64,000 nucleotides of DNA from Ananas comosus. Lineage: Eukaryota > Streptophyta > Magnoliopsida > Poales > Bromeliaceae. The stretch's first letter is position 1, and every line of letters starts with the position of its first letter. The notes beneath the pieces are model-generated. The model was not told where the DNA came from. It saw only the letters and a program-made list of their open reading frames with translations, and did no database searches. Location: positions 3,386,342 through 3,450,341 of the forward strand of contig NC_033638.1 of NCBI RefSeq assembly GCF_001540865.1, written 5' to 3'. Positions 23,101 through 33,465 of this stretch are shown here, piece by piece. The translations under genes and the position numbers were made by a program.

Positions 23101-24003
23101 CAACCACCACTCAGAAGAAATACTAGCCTTTCCAATTTTCATCATTCCAATGAAGGCTTGAGGCTCAGATTCACTAATTAGCATATTAGCCTCACTTTGT
23201 GGTGTGTTATTCTTTGGCTTCTTTGGTAGTCTACACTCTGCTGCCCAGTGACCCCACTTTCCACAGTTATGGCACTTTCCTTTCTTCTTCTTTTTGGAGA
23301 TAGTCTTTTTGACCTCTAGCTGTGAAGAAGATTCACCTTTTGGTGACTTGGATCTTTTCTGAGGTTTATTGAAGTGTGAAACTAAGTTGGCAACTGACTT
23401 TTGTTGTCCTACTTGTTCTAAATTCTTTCTAGTACTGTTTTGATCCTCAATGTGAATATACCTCTTTAATTCATCCAGTCCCATCTGTTCTTTCAATCTG
23501 TGCATTTCAGTCTTGAAAGAATTCCATTCAGCAGGTAACTTACTCAATACAAGACCAACAAAGAGATTATCAGACATATCAGATTTATCATCTTTCAGCT
23601 TGTTCCTCATGTTCTCAAGTTCAATTAATTGAGAGGTGATACTTGAATTCATATTGAACTTAAAGTCAAAAAATTTCTCCGCTAGAAGAGTTTTAGAAAG
23701 CCCCTCTTGTTTTTGGAACTGAGCGTTCAAGTGATCCCATATCTCTTTCGCTGTCTTATACTCACTATAAGTCATAGCTAGACGAGGATTTAAAGAGTTC
23801 AACAAGTAATCTCTACAGAAATCTTCATCCTTGTTCCATTGATATTCATCCACATTTTCAATGGTAGATGCAAAATCACTCAGAACAGTGTAGAATATTT
23901 CACGTTCTTTCATGCCAAATTGAACATGTAATTTCCAACCATGAAATTCAGTAACATCAAATGATTGCAATTTTATAATATCAAAAGAACTACGCTTTGC
24001 CAT
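20143..24003 (-). CDS. Ty1/copia gag-pol polyprotein, intact
   Basis: A single 1286-codon frame from ATG at 24003 to the stop at 20143. It has all the parts needed for a copia life cycle in the usual Ty1 order: gag (about 1-235), CCHC knuckle (C244, C247, H252, C257), aspartic protease DSG (302-304), integrase zinc motif (H429, H434, C460, C463), integrase catalytic D489, D552, E588 with exact D-35-E spacing, reverse transcriptase (about 790-1040) with YVDD at 972-975, and RNase H (D1135, E1176, D1214). Integrase before RT separates it from gypsy. No stop, frameshift or missing catalytic residue was seen. The leader from LTR to ATG is about 480 bp. Confidence 0.96.
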   Translation of the reverse strand: MAKRSSFDIIKLQSFDVTEFHGWKLHVQFGMKEREIFYTVLSDFASTIENVDEYQWNKDEDFCRDYLLNSLNPRLAMTYSEYKTAKEIWDHLNAQFQKQEGLSKTLLAEKFFDFKFNMNSSITSQLIELENMRNKLKDDKSDMSDNLFVGLVLSKLPAEWNSFKTEMHRLKEQMGLDELKRYIHIEDQNSTRKNLEQVGQQKSVANLVSHFNKPQKRSKSPKGESSSQLEVKKTISKKKKKGKCHNCGKWGHWAAECRLPKKPKNNTPQSEANMLISESEPQAFIGMMKIGKASISSEWWLDSGATCHAANDKNLLTEVTEVKDTVENCNGGEAEVTHTGTANLVLSSGKLLTLKHVRVVPLLKKNLISMSLLDKAGMSFSTMNGRVTLSVNSCYFGCAFMVNGMYRLSLDTDSINHVSSILIDPKLLHNRLGHVNYRKMQLLAKTHNIPLDTSIRFDKCEVCAQAKITRKPFKMVSKSTQLLELIHSDLCDFRNYVTRGGRKYLITFIDDFSRYCHVYLLKSKDEAFEKFKIFKSRVENQLNMKIKRFRSDRGGEYTMTGFKEFCASEGIILETTAPYSPQSNGVAERKNRTLTEMLNSMLLTAGMPSSYWGEAVLTANHILNRLPHSKLSMTPYEIWHKHPCRYDTLKTWGCIAYVRIQDPKRPKVGPRTITCVYLGSAEDSAADRFLDLSTNTVIESRDAEFFENKFLRDHGLNVSGSTDMISESPVESEAGPSDTNPTQLAIESVPVRISTRERVPKSFGENFVTYHLEDDPFSYQEAMRSRESLLWAEAIDDEMSSLLQNHTWQLVNLPKGAKAIGCKWVLKKKLNSDGSIARYKARLVAKGYKQQSGIDYFDVYSPVCHLSTIRILLALASIEHFVVHQMDVKTAFLNGELNEEIYMEQPEGYVMKGLEDKVCKLNKSLYGLKQAPKMWHLKFDKVVKSYGFQSSYSDKCLYHRSVSNKIVIICLYVDDMLILGSDHSVVSDVKATLAKEFDMKDLGIANTILGMKVRFERQVISLSQTHYIEQLLSTWGYSDCKPSETPCDYNKRLSPNEGTSVDQLKYSKLIGSLMYAMSCTRPDIAFTVGMLSRFTSNPSKEHWDALSRLMRYLKGTKDYALCYSGYPPTVDGYSDASWCSEIGNSKSTSGYVFTLGGAAITWKSKRQTCIALSSMESELFALASAGEEAEWIKNLILDIPLTRLQINSLSLFCDNQAAVQVVKNAFFNSKRRHVRLRHALLNYLREQGVITLIDVRSKDNMADTLTKGMTKDRLFKTVGEMGLKTM

Positions 24004-24468
24004 TTAATCAGAGCAAAGTGTTAGAAAGAGTGCACCTTGTAGTCCGCAGATCTCGCAAAGTCGAATAAAGCCCCTGATCTGAATCAAAGTGCTTTGTAGA
24101 GGTGGAATTTGCCAAAAACAAACCCAAAATTGGATCCGTAGCGCCCAAAAACCTTAAGATGAACTGCCCTCGTCGCCGGAAACTGCTGAAAACTTCCGAT
24201 GGCCGTAACTTCGTCGTCCGACCTCCGTTCGAGACGAGTAACCACTCAAAACGTTCGTATCGACGAGTAGAACAGAACCCAAGTGGTTTCACCCTCTGAA
24301 ATTGGCTGTAATTTCTGGATTTTTGAATCAAAGAATTCCGCCGCCTGACTTTCAAACTCAGATCCCGGCCAATCCGATCGTCGAAATCGAAAATAAATTA
24401 TACCGGTGAATTCGTCTTGACGAGATCTTCGAATCGATACCTTACTCGCTCAAATCCGATATAGGATC

Positions 24469-24481
24469 GTAATACTTTAAG
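24469..24481 (-). other. Putative self-complementary primer site of the copia element
   Basis: Starting 3 nt after the 5' LTR on the minus strand is CTTAAAGTATTAC. Its perfect 13-nt complement (GTAATACTTTAAG on the minus strand) lies inside the same LTR at 24509-24521. The sequence does not begin with TGG, so it cannot pair with the CCA end of a mature tRNA. The position is where a primer site belongs, so the simplest reading is that the LTR transcript itself supplies the primer, as in fungal Tf1. That is inference; a half-tRNA primer is the alternative. Confidence 0.5.
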
Positions 24482-24483
24482 AT

Positions 24484-24710
24484 TGTTGGAGGTTAGGGTT
24501 TTTAGGTGCTTAAAGTATTACACCAAGAGACGTCAAGTTTTGGAACGCTCAACAGTGTTACCTCCAGCGTAGGAAACCCTAGATTTTAAATAAGCTATTG
24601 GGCTCCACAGATATGGGCCTTAATACGCTTTCACTTATTGGGCTTGTATGTGAACATATTATTTGGACTATATTATAACAAAATATCCAATAATAATAAT
24701 ATATCCAACA
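24484..24710 (-). repeat. 5' LTR of the copia element (227 bp)
   Basis: Mirror partner of 18796-19022 with no difference seen by eye. It is followed at 24711 by GAATC, the same five bases that precede the other LTR. Confidence 0.93.
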
Positions 24711-24715
24711 GAATC

Positions 24716-26463
24716 ACCCCTCCGACCCCTTACTCAATAATCTTGGGGTTTCGATTTTTTTCACAATTTCTTTTTGCAATTTTTCAGTGTCGAAATAAGT
24801 TTTTTTCTTTGAATTCTTTTTTCTTTTCCATGAATTTAGCATGAATTTTTAAAAATTTTGATTTCAGAAAAAAATAGCAATAGTATGTTTGATTTTAGTG
24901 CCCATCAAAATTTAATAGATTTTTTTATATGGATTTTTTTCATGATTTGTTCTCAAATTTTCAGTGTAATACTCAATTTTTACATGATTTTTTTCACTAT
25001 TTTTCATGATTTTTGTATGATTTTTCTGGGTGAATGCCCAAGCTATGTTGCACTTTGAAAAAAAGTATCTGAGAACTATAATAATTTTAATTTAGTGAAT
25101 AAAATTAATAATAATATGTTCGATTTAAGTTTTTTTTATCATAATTTTTTTTTTTTTAATTTTTTGTTACACAATATTTGGTAATCTATAGAGTAATATT
25201 TTGATATTCAATGAAATATTTAATAAATTTTGTAATATAAAGTTGAAAAGTTCCAAAATTGATAAAATATTATGAAGATTTTACTAAATTCAAAAGAAAT
25301 ATACTATACTGTGTGATTTTTTTTCTTTGTTCTTTTATTTTTTGTAAGTGTTTTGGAGTAAAAAAATTTAATTTTCACCCGTGAGAACATTATTTAATAT
25401 GAAAGTTTTTTCATTTTCTTGTTTCATTTTTTTCTTATATTAGAATAATCTCTAGATTTGCATGTCTCTCCCTCTCCCCCTTTTATCTCTTTCTCTTCCC
25501 TCCCCTCTCTCTGTCATATCTTGATATGTCTCTCTCTCTCCTTTCTTTTCTCTCTCTATAAGATTTTATAATAATCTTTTCTTTCTTTCTCCTCCATATA
25601 CATTTCTATCTCTTCTTTCCTCTTTCTCCCCTCTCTTTTTTTCTCTCTATTCCCTCCCCTCTCTCTATCATATCTTATTGGATTTTATAATAATCTGTAA
25701 AATCTTTCCAAATAACACTATTTCCTAGGCAATTGTTATGCCTCGAAACCTTAACTCTCACTCTTACAACTCTCTCTCTTCTTAAATATTTCAATCATAC
25801 ATATCCTATAAGCTCTCATAAAATATGCTCAAACTTTTTATACTTTTTCTTCTCTATCAAACTACAAAATTCTTATAATTTTTTTTGCACTCTTTTTTCC
25901 AATCTTTTCTCCTCAAAATTTATATAATTTTTTCTCTCTATTAAAACAACAAATATCTTACAATTTTTCTTTCCCTTATCATTTTATTTTTCTTTGGCTG
26001 GTACGTGCATGCCTCAAAATTGTTACTCACATTAAATTTACATTCTTATAATTTTTTTTCATTTTTTCCCACCAATCCAAATAAATGTGAATTTTTTTCT
26101 TTCAACCAAACAAATGTTGATAGAAAACTACTTTTTCTTCCTATAAACCAAACACTACAAAATATAAAACATTTTACTCCTGATAATTTTTTAATAAAAA
26201 ATTAATTTTCGCGATTTTATGTAGAACCGACCCTAAGTTTATTTTTTTAAGAAAACAAACTAAATGNGTTTTATATCCAACCAAATACCCTCTTAGATGT
26301 TTTTTTTTTAGAATTAATTATTCTCTTTCGCATGCTTATTATTATTTCTATTTAATTATATGTCTTGAAGCATTACATTTATATTAAAATAAATATTGTG
26401 ATTTCATCTTTGAATATAATTTTTTTTATATCTATCTACTGCGAAGCACGGGCCCTTCACTAA
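24716..26463 (+). mobile_element. AT-rich segment ending in a Helitron-like terminus
   Basis: 1.7 kb of T-rich DNA with pyrimidine tracts (25460-25650) and no gene. Its right end reads CTGCGAAGCACGGGCCC, TTCACTAA, then T at 26464. That is very close in form to the Helitron end at 17829-17859 (CGCGAAGCGCGGG, CTAG, T), with a decayed hairpin and CTAA as the CTRR end. A non-autonomous Helitron is likely, but I could not place its 5' TC end; it may start left of the copia insertion. One N at 26267. Confidence 0.5.
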
Positions 26464-27048
26464 TTTTACTTAATAATGTTACCTTTTGTTTTGTACTAAA
26501 AGAAACTTTATTTCGGTTGAAGTGTATGTAAACCCCCTCAACCGTAGATTGTCTCGAAATTGCCCCTTAATTTTATATATTTTTTTTATTTGGCACTTCA
26601 CTAATTTTTAATTTTCTTGAATTAATAGTTTTAGTAAATAAATTAAAAGTCTTATGAAATCCAATTATGATTTCATCATATTTAACTATTCAATCTTATT
26701 TTAGCTAGTAAAACTAAAATTATTACCGACTGTATAATAGCTAATAAAATGCTAGATTCCTATCCGAGTGGATAACCATCTAACTCTCGCATGTTGAGAC
26801 CTAGCGGAAGATTTGAACAAAACAACGATCTTTGATGTAGGAGAAAAATGATAGAATTATGAAAAGAACATACTTTTGGGTCAAAAGATCATAATTCCTT
26901 GTTCTTTTTTCTCTACAATATAAGTCTCAACTTAACTAAAAGATCTAAAATTTTAAAAAGAAATGATTTCCTTATTCACTGTCAGCTATCAAATTAGCTA
27001 TTTACTGAGCAGTTTATTCAATTTATGTAATTATTATATCACATTGAA
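26464..27048. other. AT-rich stretch, no gene seen
   Basis: AT-rich sequence between the Helitron-like end and the MULE target duplication. No coding or RNA gene signal. The last nine bases before the MULE (27049-27057, TTGAATATA) are its left target duplication. Confidence 0.4.
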
Positions 27049-27057
27049 TTGAATATA

Positions 27058-27990
27058 GGCCAATTTGCATAAAAAATCCACAAATTTTGAGCTTTTGCAA
27101 AACTGGACCACCTTTTTTTTATTTTGCAGATTCAGTTCAAATTTTCAGCAAACTGATCAAAATACTCTTATTATTTTTTTCTCTCTCCTCTTTTTTTTCT
27201 CTCGTTTATTTTTTTCTCTCTCTCCGAAGAAGGCAGCGAAGGCAGAGAAGATGGCGGAAACGGCCCGCTTCGCCTCTCACCCTCATGCCCTCGCCCTCAC
27301 CCTCGCCCGCGCACCCACCGCCTTCCTCGCCTCCGACCCCACTGAGACCGCGCTGCGACTTTTTTTTTTACCCCCTCTTCGACCTCCTCCACCATCTCTG
27401 ATGACAGCGCCTCTTTCGCCCTTCCCTGCCTTTTCACCCTCATGCCCTCGCCCTCGCCTGCACACCTCCCGCATTCCTCACCTCCGACCCCGTTGAGACC
27501 GTGCCGCGACTTTTTTTGTCCCTCTCCGACCCTCCTCCACCATCTCCAACGATGGCGCCTCTTGCCCTTCTCGCCCTCTCCCTACTCCTCCGCCTCTACC
27601 TCCGCCTCCTCCGCTTTCTCCAACGACGATGTTTCTCCGCTAATGCCGATGTCACGGAGGTCGCTGCGGCGCCGCAGCCTCGGAGTGGGGGGTCCTTAGT
27701 GGCATCGTCGCTAGGGCATTGGCCGTTGGCGGAGAACCGTGACTAAAAAAAAATTATAGAAAAAGGAAGAAGAAGATGAAATTGCAATGTTAAAATAAAT
27801 TTACATTGTTTTAAATTTTTTTTGCACTGTTTTAAATAAAAGTTTCACTCTTTGAGACAGAAATTACACTCTTTAGGATCGGATTTATATTTTTTAGGAC
27901 AAAGTTACACTATTTAGGTGAAATTTACACCATTTCTCTTTTCCTTCTTCTTTCTCCAATTTACACCATTTTTTTTCTTTTCCTCTTCTT
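27058..27990 (+). repeat. Left terminal inverted repeat of the MULE
   Basis: Matches the reverse complement of 33466-34235 and, beyond the nested solo LTR, of about 31226-31265. The outer 170 bp are AT-rich. A middle part from about 27250 to 27745 is GC-rich and open in several frames, and the inner part has repeated TTTACACTNTTT words. Unequal GC blocks in the two arms show they have drifted. Confidence 0.85.
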
Positions 27991-28261
27991 CCTCCTCGCT
28001 TTTTAGTTTATAGTAAACTTTAAGATATTGAAATAATTTTTACATAATTTTTTAAAAAAATGGTGCATAGACTTGTAAAGAAAATGCATCTGTGGATGAT
28101 GTTGCTTCACTACACTGCATAGATGCGCGAGCATCACATAATAGCACATGAGCATTTTGGCTTTATATCATGAAGTGCTTTCTTTTTCCCATGTGTGGTA
28201 CGAAATCCCACTGTTAGAACCATTATAATAGAATCAGCTCTTTCTTTTTATTATGTGAAAC

Positions 28262-28306
28262 ATGTATGTGAATGATGTGGAATACTTTGGAGGCTTTAAG
28301 CAGGAG
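28262..28306 (+). pseudogene. KAI2: KAI2-like gene fragment, part A
   Basis: Read from 28262 this gives MYVNDVEYFGGFKQE, which continues across the nested LTR (after removing the duplicated AGGAG) into [10 protein letters not shown] at 30937. This matches the lid region of KAI2/D14-type alpha/beta hydrolases, the karrikin and strigolactone receptors. The reading frame is kept exactly across the LTR insertion, showing the solo LTR split a once continuous fragment. Only 15 codons are seen on this side; upstream bases are not clearly related. Confidence 0.65.
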
Positions 28307-30934
28307 TTTCACACCCCGGGACCAGGCGGAGGCCCGCCCGGTGCGTGTCCAGACCCGCCATATGCCTGCACATATAAGGAGTCTACAACAAAGCGATATA
28401 AAGAATAAGGATAAACAAGTATCTAGAGATATCAGAGCAAGTATACAACTGGATTCTAACAACAAGTAGGATAAAAGAGAACTAAACCACTAAGATAAAA
28501 CATAGAGTAATACATCAAAAAGCCTCAAATACAAGTGCTACAATATCCAAAATGGTTGTCTCTATACATGGGTACAAGATCTCTCACTCTCTACATAGAT
28601 ACAAAAATAGAGAGAAAATCACCTAAAGTAAAATCCCTCGCTATCTAGCTCGAGGCAATTTCTTTCCCGCGATTCCGAGCCTCTCCTGGAGTGGAAGGCT
28701 CTGAAAGAAAATATCAAACAGGGGGTGTGAGAACTATAATTAATAGTTTCCAGTGGGCAATTACTGACCTTAACAAAATGCACCACTAGGCCCAAAAGCA
28801 AAGTAGATAATTCTAACCTTTAGTTGGAAGCGATAGCATGAAAATAAAACATGAATTAAATTTGCTAGCTACTATGCCACTACTTAACATGAGTTCCATA
28901 ATTGCAATAGCTAGCCTAACATAAAGGAGTACATCGCATGAATATGCTAGTATGCTCTAACATGTTAAACAAGTATACTATAATGCAATAAACAATACTA
29001 TCAAGTATACTACAAGTCCAAGTATGTCACGAGCATGTACACGAAATTCAACTACTATAAACTATCTAGTAGTGATTGTCATATTATGGTTTAATGTCAT
29101 TGTCCAATCTCATTCTAGGACCTACACAAGTGTAGTCCGGCTTGTGCTGCCTAAGTGCCCGTGGTAGCCCAACATTTCCACTCTAGGAATGAGTCTATCC
29201 CACTCGGCCCCGTAGGCTTCTCAATACTGCACGAGTGAGCATATGTCGCGTAGGCTAACTCCGGAGTGCCGGCTTGTAGGGAGCGACCCTCACAAGTATG
29301 TGCGAATGAGCACAAATGGCAAGCAAGCAAAGTCATCATCTCAAGGATTCGGTCATCATGTCTCTAACATGGTAATAATCACTAGCAACCCCAACGGTCT
29401 AGTTTAATGTTCCAAGGTAAGGTTTAACCATATATTAAGTTCAATGCCACTTTATGATATTAACTTACTAAGTCCAATCACATTTCAAGCCCAATGCCAC
29501 TTTATGACATTAGCTTACTATGTCCAAGCACATTCCAAGCCCAACGCCAGTTTATGACATTAGCTTACTAGTTCACACATCATTATAGTCTAATGCCCCT
29601 TTATGGCATTGTGTTTTTTCCTATGTCCAATATGAGATCTATGTCCAAGGGCATATTATACTTGTCATTTTCACTATATGAAACATGATCCTAAGCCACA
29701 TATAAAAATGCTATTTTTATGCAAGATTCCAATATATATAACTCTCTACTATATAGAGGTCCAAATTTGCATTGTACATAACATGTGCATTTCAAGCATT
29801 CTAAAATTCATATATGCCCTATCTAGCATGAATATGCATGATTTTCTATTTTACAATATTTAAAATGACATAGGTGAGATTTTCTCATTTTGGTAAGGTC
29901 AAACCGACCGAGGTTTTTTGCAACCCTTTCGTTTGCGCAAAAGAAGTTGTCCCCAAGTCTTCTAGCTCCCTAAAGAGAATTCTAAGTGAGTTAAACAAAT
30001 TAAACGAACACTCAAAGTGTTCATCTAAAAATCCACCCAAGGATAAGGCAAAACTCACCTAAAGTGTAGAAAATCCCTCTCAAATTCCAAATGGAAGCTA
30101 GAGCCCTTCAAAACTATCCCAACGAGATGTTCTACACCTATCAATTGAGTCCCAAAGGCCTCTAATCAAAAATCCCCAAATAACCCTAATTTCTCATTCT
30201 AAGGTTTCATCTATCAAAATCTATCAAAATATGAATCTAAAGCAAGAAACATGTTACTAACCTCTCTAGAAGCTTCAAACAAGGTTCAAAATCAGCTAGG
30301 GTTGAAGATCTCCCCTCCAACTAGCTTCAATCCAAGCTTCGAGCCTTCAACAATGATGGAAATGCAACCAAAATACCATAAAGAAGCAAAATAGGTGATT
30401 AAATCACCAAAAACCGAGCAAAAGGGAAAGAAATCAAAAGAGAAGAAAAGAAGGGCTCTCTACCTTGTTCTCCTGTGATTCCCAGCTCAGGAGACCCAGC
30501 AAAGGGCGTGGGTTATTTGTAGGATTGCTACAATAACAAAAACACCCTTCAAAAACCGCGAGACTGCAGTCTGCACTGCGTACCGGTACAGTACACGATA
30601 AAGAGTATCGGTACCAAACACTGTACGCGCAAACCCGAGCCTCGGGTTTGCAGAAAACGTAGCCTGATACCGGTACAAACCCGATGTTGTACCGGTACAA
30701 CCTCTCATTCCGGTACAAGCTCATGCTGTACCGATACCACACTCTGCAGAATTCAACCCGAGAGCAGCCTAAGTCCTTCTCTTTGGAGACCTTAGGGCTA
30801 AGTTTAAAACATCGATTCTCGAGATGCGAGCCATAGGTCGGAACACCGTCACGACCCTCCAGAAAATGTGGAAAAGCTCGGAACACAAATCAAACACTCG
30901 AACCTCGCAATTTGCAAAGGTCTAGTGTGTTACA
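28307..30934 (-). mobile_element. Solo LTR (2628 bp) of a long-LTR gypsy element
   Basis: Flanked by the perfect 5-bp duplication AGGAG (28302-28306, 30935-30939). On the minus strand it starts TGTAACACACTAGACC and ends GGTGTGAAA, where the related LTRs have GGGGCGTGACA; the changes fit decay of the CA end. It has no internal coding part and no second LTR, so it formed by LTR-LTR recombination. It carries six GTACCGGTAC-type palindromes (30580-30737) and the conserved block with AGTTCTCAC-type and CCTAGTGGG-type words near 28720-28790. Frames within it are not genes. Confidence 0.88.
30580..30737. promoter_or_regulatory. Second cluster of GTACCGGTAC-type palindromes
   Basis: Six sites at 30580, 30605, 30667, 30689, 30707 and 30728; the first and fourth are perfect and the others have one or two changes. 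Counted from the LTR start at 30934 they lie at about 200-355 bp, the same place as the cluster at 206-403 bp in the gypsy LTR at 11816. Function inferred only from this positional match. Confidence 0.55.
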
Positions 30935-31130
30935 AGGAGGACCTTGAACAACTGATTGATGCGATGTGATTAAACTACAAGGCCTGGGCCTCAGGTATGA
31001 CCCCTTGGCGGTGGGTGGGGACATGGAATCAGTAGCGGTTCAGGAGTTTAGTCGAACACTATTCAACATCCGGCCCGACATCACCTTGAGCGTGCTTCAG
31101 ACCATCTTCGGGAGCAACATCCGCCGGGCA
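30935..31130 (+). pseudogene. KAI2: KAI2-like gene fragment, part B
   Basis: Frame from 30937 gives [10 protein letters not shown], then a TGA stop (30967-30969), then LNYKAWASG. After a one-base shift near 30990-31003 it continues as [20 protein letters not shown] followed by [16 protein letters not shown]. These words are characteristic of the KAI2 branch of the D14/KAI2 hydrolase family (GGDM rather than the D14 form). The catalytic Ser and His regions are not included. The piece is too short and broken to act; it is a captured gene fragment inside a Pack-MULE, not a host gene. Confidence 0.8.
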
Positions 31131-31265
31131 CACCACCACGTCCACCACTACCCGCCCTGCCACCCGTTCCAGCGCTAGCTGCTCGTGATGGTGAGGTGTG
31201 GGGTGTCGTCGGTCGAGTGCATGGCGGGGAAGGAGGAGGATGAAGAGAAAGAGAAAGAAAAATAG

Positions 31266-33460
31266 TGTAATATACCGAAACTTCGATAGGTTGTACCGAA
31301 CTTCAGTCAAATTGACCGAAGTGCGGAGTGGAACTAGTTAGAATGGTCTGTTAATCATTCCGAGTGTTTCAGAGTGTATGTTATGAGTGTATGGACCTTG
31401 GAGAGCAAGCTCATAAATTTTCAACTCAAATTGTGCTGGAAATGCTCTCGGGGTCCAGACCCTAAGTGCAAGGTCCGAACCCCGTACCCGCAAATTCGTG
31501 GGTTTGTTCAGTACAGTAAATTGGTGAGGGGCCTATGTGCAAATGTCACATATGGGACCATATATGTGAGTTGGATGCCCTAGTTCTCATTCCCTCACTT
31601 GTGAACAAAGAGTTGGAACTCTCTTTCTCTTCCTAGAGCTCCTCTCATCTCTCTCTCTCTCTCCTTCTCTCACTAGGGTTGCTCCAAAAGGAAACTTGGT
31701 GGAGAAGAAGACTTCTTGGAGGGTGGAGTTAGCACTTGTACAAGAGGTTGAGGAAGAAAGCTTGAACTCAAGGTGAGTTCTCATGGTTTAGAAGCTAGGG
31801 TTTTGAGTAGTCTCTTCTAGTTATGGTATCTAGAAGCTATTATGGTAGATTAATGTATGAATCTCCATGTGTTTAAGGATATTTGGCGATTATTAGAAAC
31901 CCTAGGGTCAAATTGGGGTTTTGGTAGATATGAGATCTAACTAGGGTTTGATTTCTTGTAGCTCTAATTGGAGAGAAAACCGACGTGTCGGGAAACTCGG
32001 ATCAAGATTCCGTTGAGTCTACGCCAAGAAATTGAGGGAAAACCCTGTTCCGCTTCGTTTGCCATGGTCGAAGGGAATAGGCGATTATAAATCACAAGAC
32101 TTGAATCGTAGCCTTCCGACATCCCTATGAGGTGGGTGGTGCTATCCGAAATCATCGAATCTCCTTTTATGTCTAAATGTCACCCATTGAGCATGTATAT
32201 GTATAGTAGGATTCATACATTGTAGGGTTAATGAGAATGTATGTGTATATCCTTTGCATGCTTTTAGTATAAAGATGCATATGAGTTGAGAATGAGATAT
32301 TGAGCATTGTGAACCCTATATATGTATGAATTAAGATATGAACCTAGTTGAGGTAAAGAATATGGTGACATTGTGACAAGTGAGTGAAATAGCACCTTGT
32401 GGCATTAGTGAGTATAAAGAATGCTAGAAAATGAGACACTTTGTGTTGTGACATTAGTGAGCATAAAGAATGCTAGAGAATGAGACACTTTATGTTGTGG
32501 CATTAGTGAACATAATGAATGCTAAAGAATGAGATACTTTGTGTTGTGGCATGTGTGAACATGGCATCCTCATAGTTGAGGACTCTCTCATAGTTGAGGA
32601 TTGGATTGTTGAGGATTGGATCATACTCACTTGTAAGTCTTGACTTGAGGGCAATAGCTCCCTCTCAAGCGATGAGCTCCGGTGTTGCCATCACTGGGTT
32701 ATAGTTTCCCCAGAGGACAATCCCGTTGGGTTGTAAGAGTTTCTCCCCGATAGTAGGGATTTGAGTTGGTGAGTTTTGGGCGAAACCTACGGGTTAGCCG
32801 AGAGGATTGGGTATTGAGAGTGGTAATTGACATGCATCATGAGCATCATATATTGTTAGCATTCTTGTTCAGGCATAGTAGCTGCATTTGTTTAGTATGG
32901 TTACCTATCTATTTGTTTCTTCTACTTATGCCTGATTTGGACCTAGTGGGAAAGTCGGCGGGGTCGGCGGCCGAACCCACTGGGAACTTTCTTGTAGTTC
33001 TCACCCCACTATTTTCACAAATCCAGGTCCGAGCGAGGCGGTCGAGGACCATGGCAAGGGTATCGCACCCTAGCTAGTGACTACCCGAGTATAGTACCTA
33101 CCTTGTCATTATCATCTTTTGTTTATGATGAGCAAATGTATTAATGATGTATAAATGTAAAAAACTTATGTTTTAGATGATAATCATGTGGTGTATATGA
33201 AAGAATGAAAGAATGTAAATGGTTATATGCATGTATTTGATTAAAAGTAATCATAGTACTTGTATGGATGTTATAGTGTAGAACTTTCACTTTGGTTATT
33301 GCTTGCCCTCTCGCAAGCCATGTATATCTATATTTCCGCTTGCGCAAATTTATATACATGTTGATAGGTGTTGAGCCTTGGGCGGGCAGGGGAGGTGCTG
33401 TCTGTCCGGCGTCTGTTGACGTGTCCGAACCGACCAAATCGGCGGTCCCGGGGCGTGACA
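31266..33460 (+). mobile_element. Solo LTR (2195 bp) of another long-LTR gypsy element
   Basis: Perfect AATAG duplication at 31261-31265 and 33461-33465, TGTAATATACC start and GGGGCGTGACA end. It is inserted inside the right arm of the MULE, whose sequence resumes at once on both sides. It shares with the gypsy LTR at 11816 the GAGGGGCCTA...GCAAATGT word, the AGGGCNNTAGCTCC and CGGTTGGG words, and the block TAGCTGCATTTGTTTAG, CCTAGTGGG, AGTTCTCACCCCACTATTT (about 32826-33020), but differs enough to be a separate family. The palindrome cluster is largely lost here. Confidence 0.9.
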
Positions 33461-33465
33461 AATAG

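Larger units (their letters stand above)
18796..24710 (-). mobile_element. Intact Ty1/copia LTR retrotransposon, young
   Basis: A 5915-bp element on the minus strand: 227-bp LTRs at 24484-24710 (5') and 18796-19022 (3') that are identical by eye, TGTTGG...CCAACA ends, a perfect GAATC duplication at 18791-18795 and 24711-24715, a polypurine tract, and one open 1286-codon gag-pol. Nothing visible is broken, so it may be able to move. Two odd points are the absence of a tRNA-type primer site (replaced by a self-complementary sequence) and a 1.1-kb segment between the coding end and the 3' LTR. Confidence 0.95.

Noticed and set aside
24008..24355. 115-codon frame just upstream of copia gag
   Set aside because: On the minus strand it begins with TTG, has no internal ATG and no recognisable motif. 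It is leader sequence.
27065..27746. Ala/Pro/Arg-rich frames in the left MULE arm
   Set aside because: Several frames overlap, and the matching right arm does not keep the same frame. Treated as part of the inverted repeat.
28223..30886. Frames inside the 28307-30934 block
   Set aside because: The block is a solo LTR with its own target duplication; no frame is conserved with a known protein.
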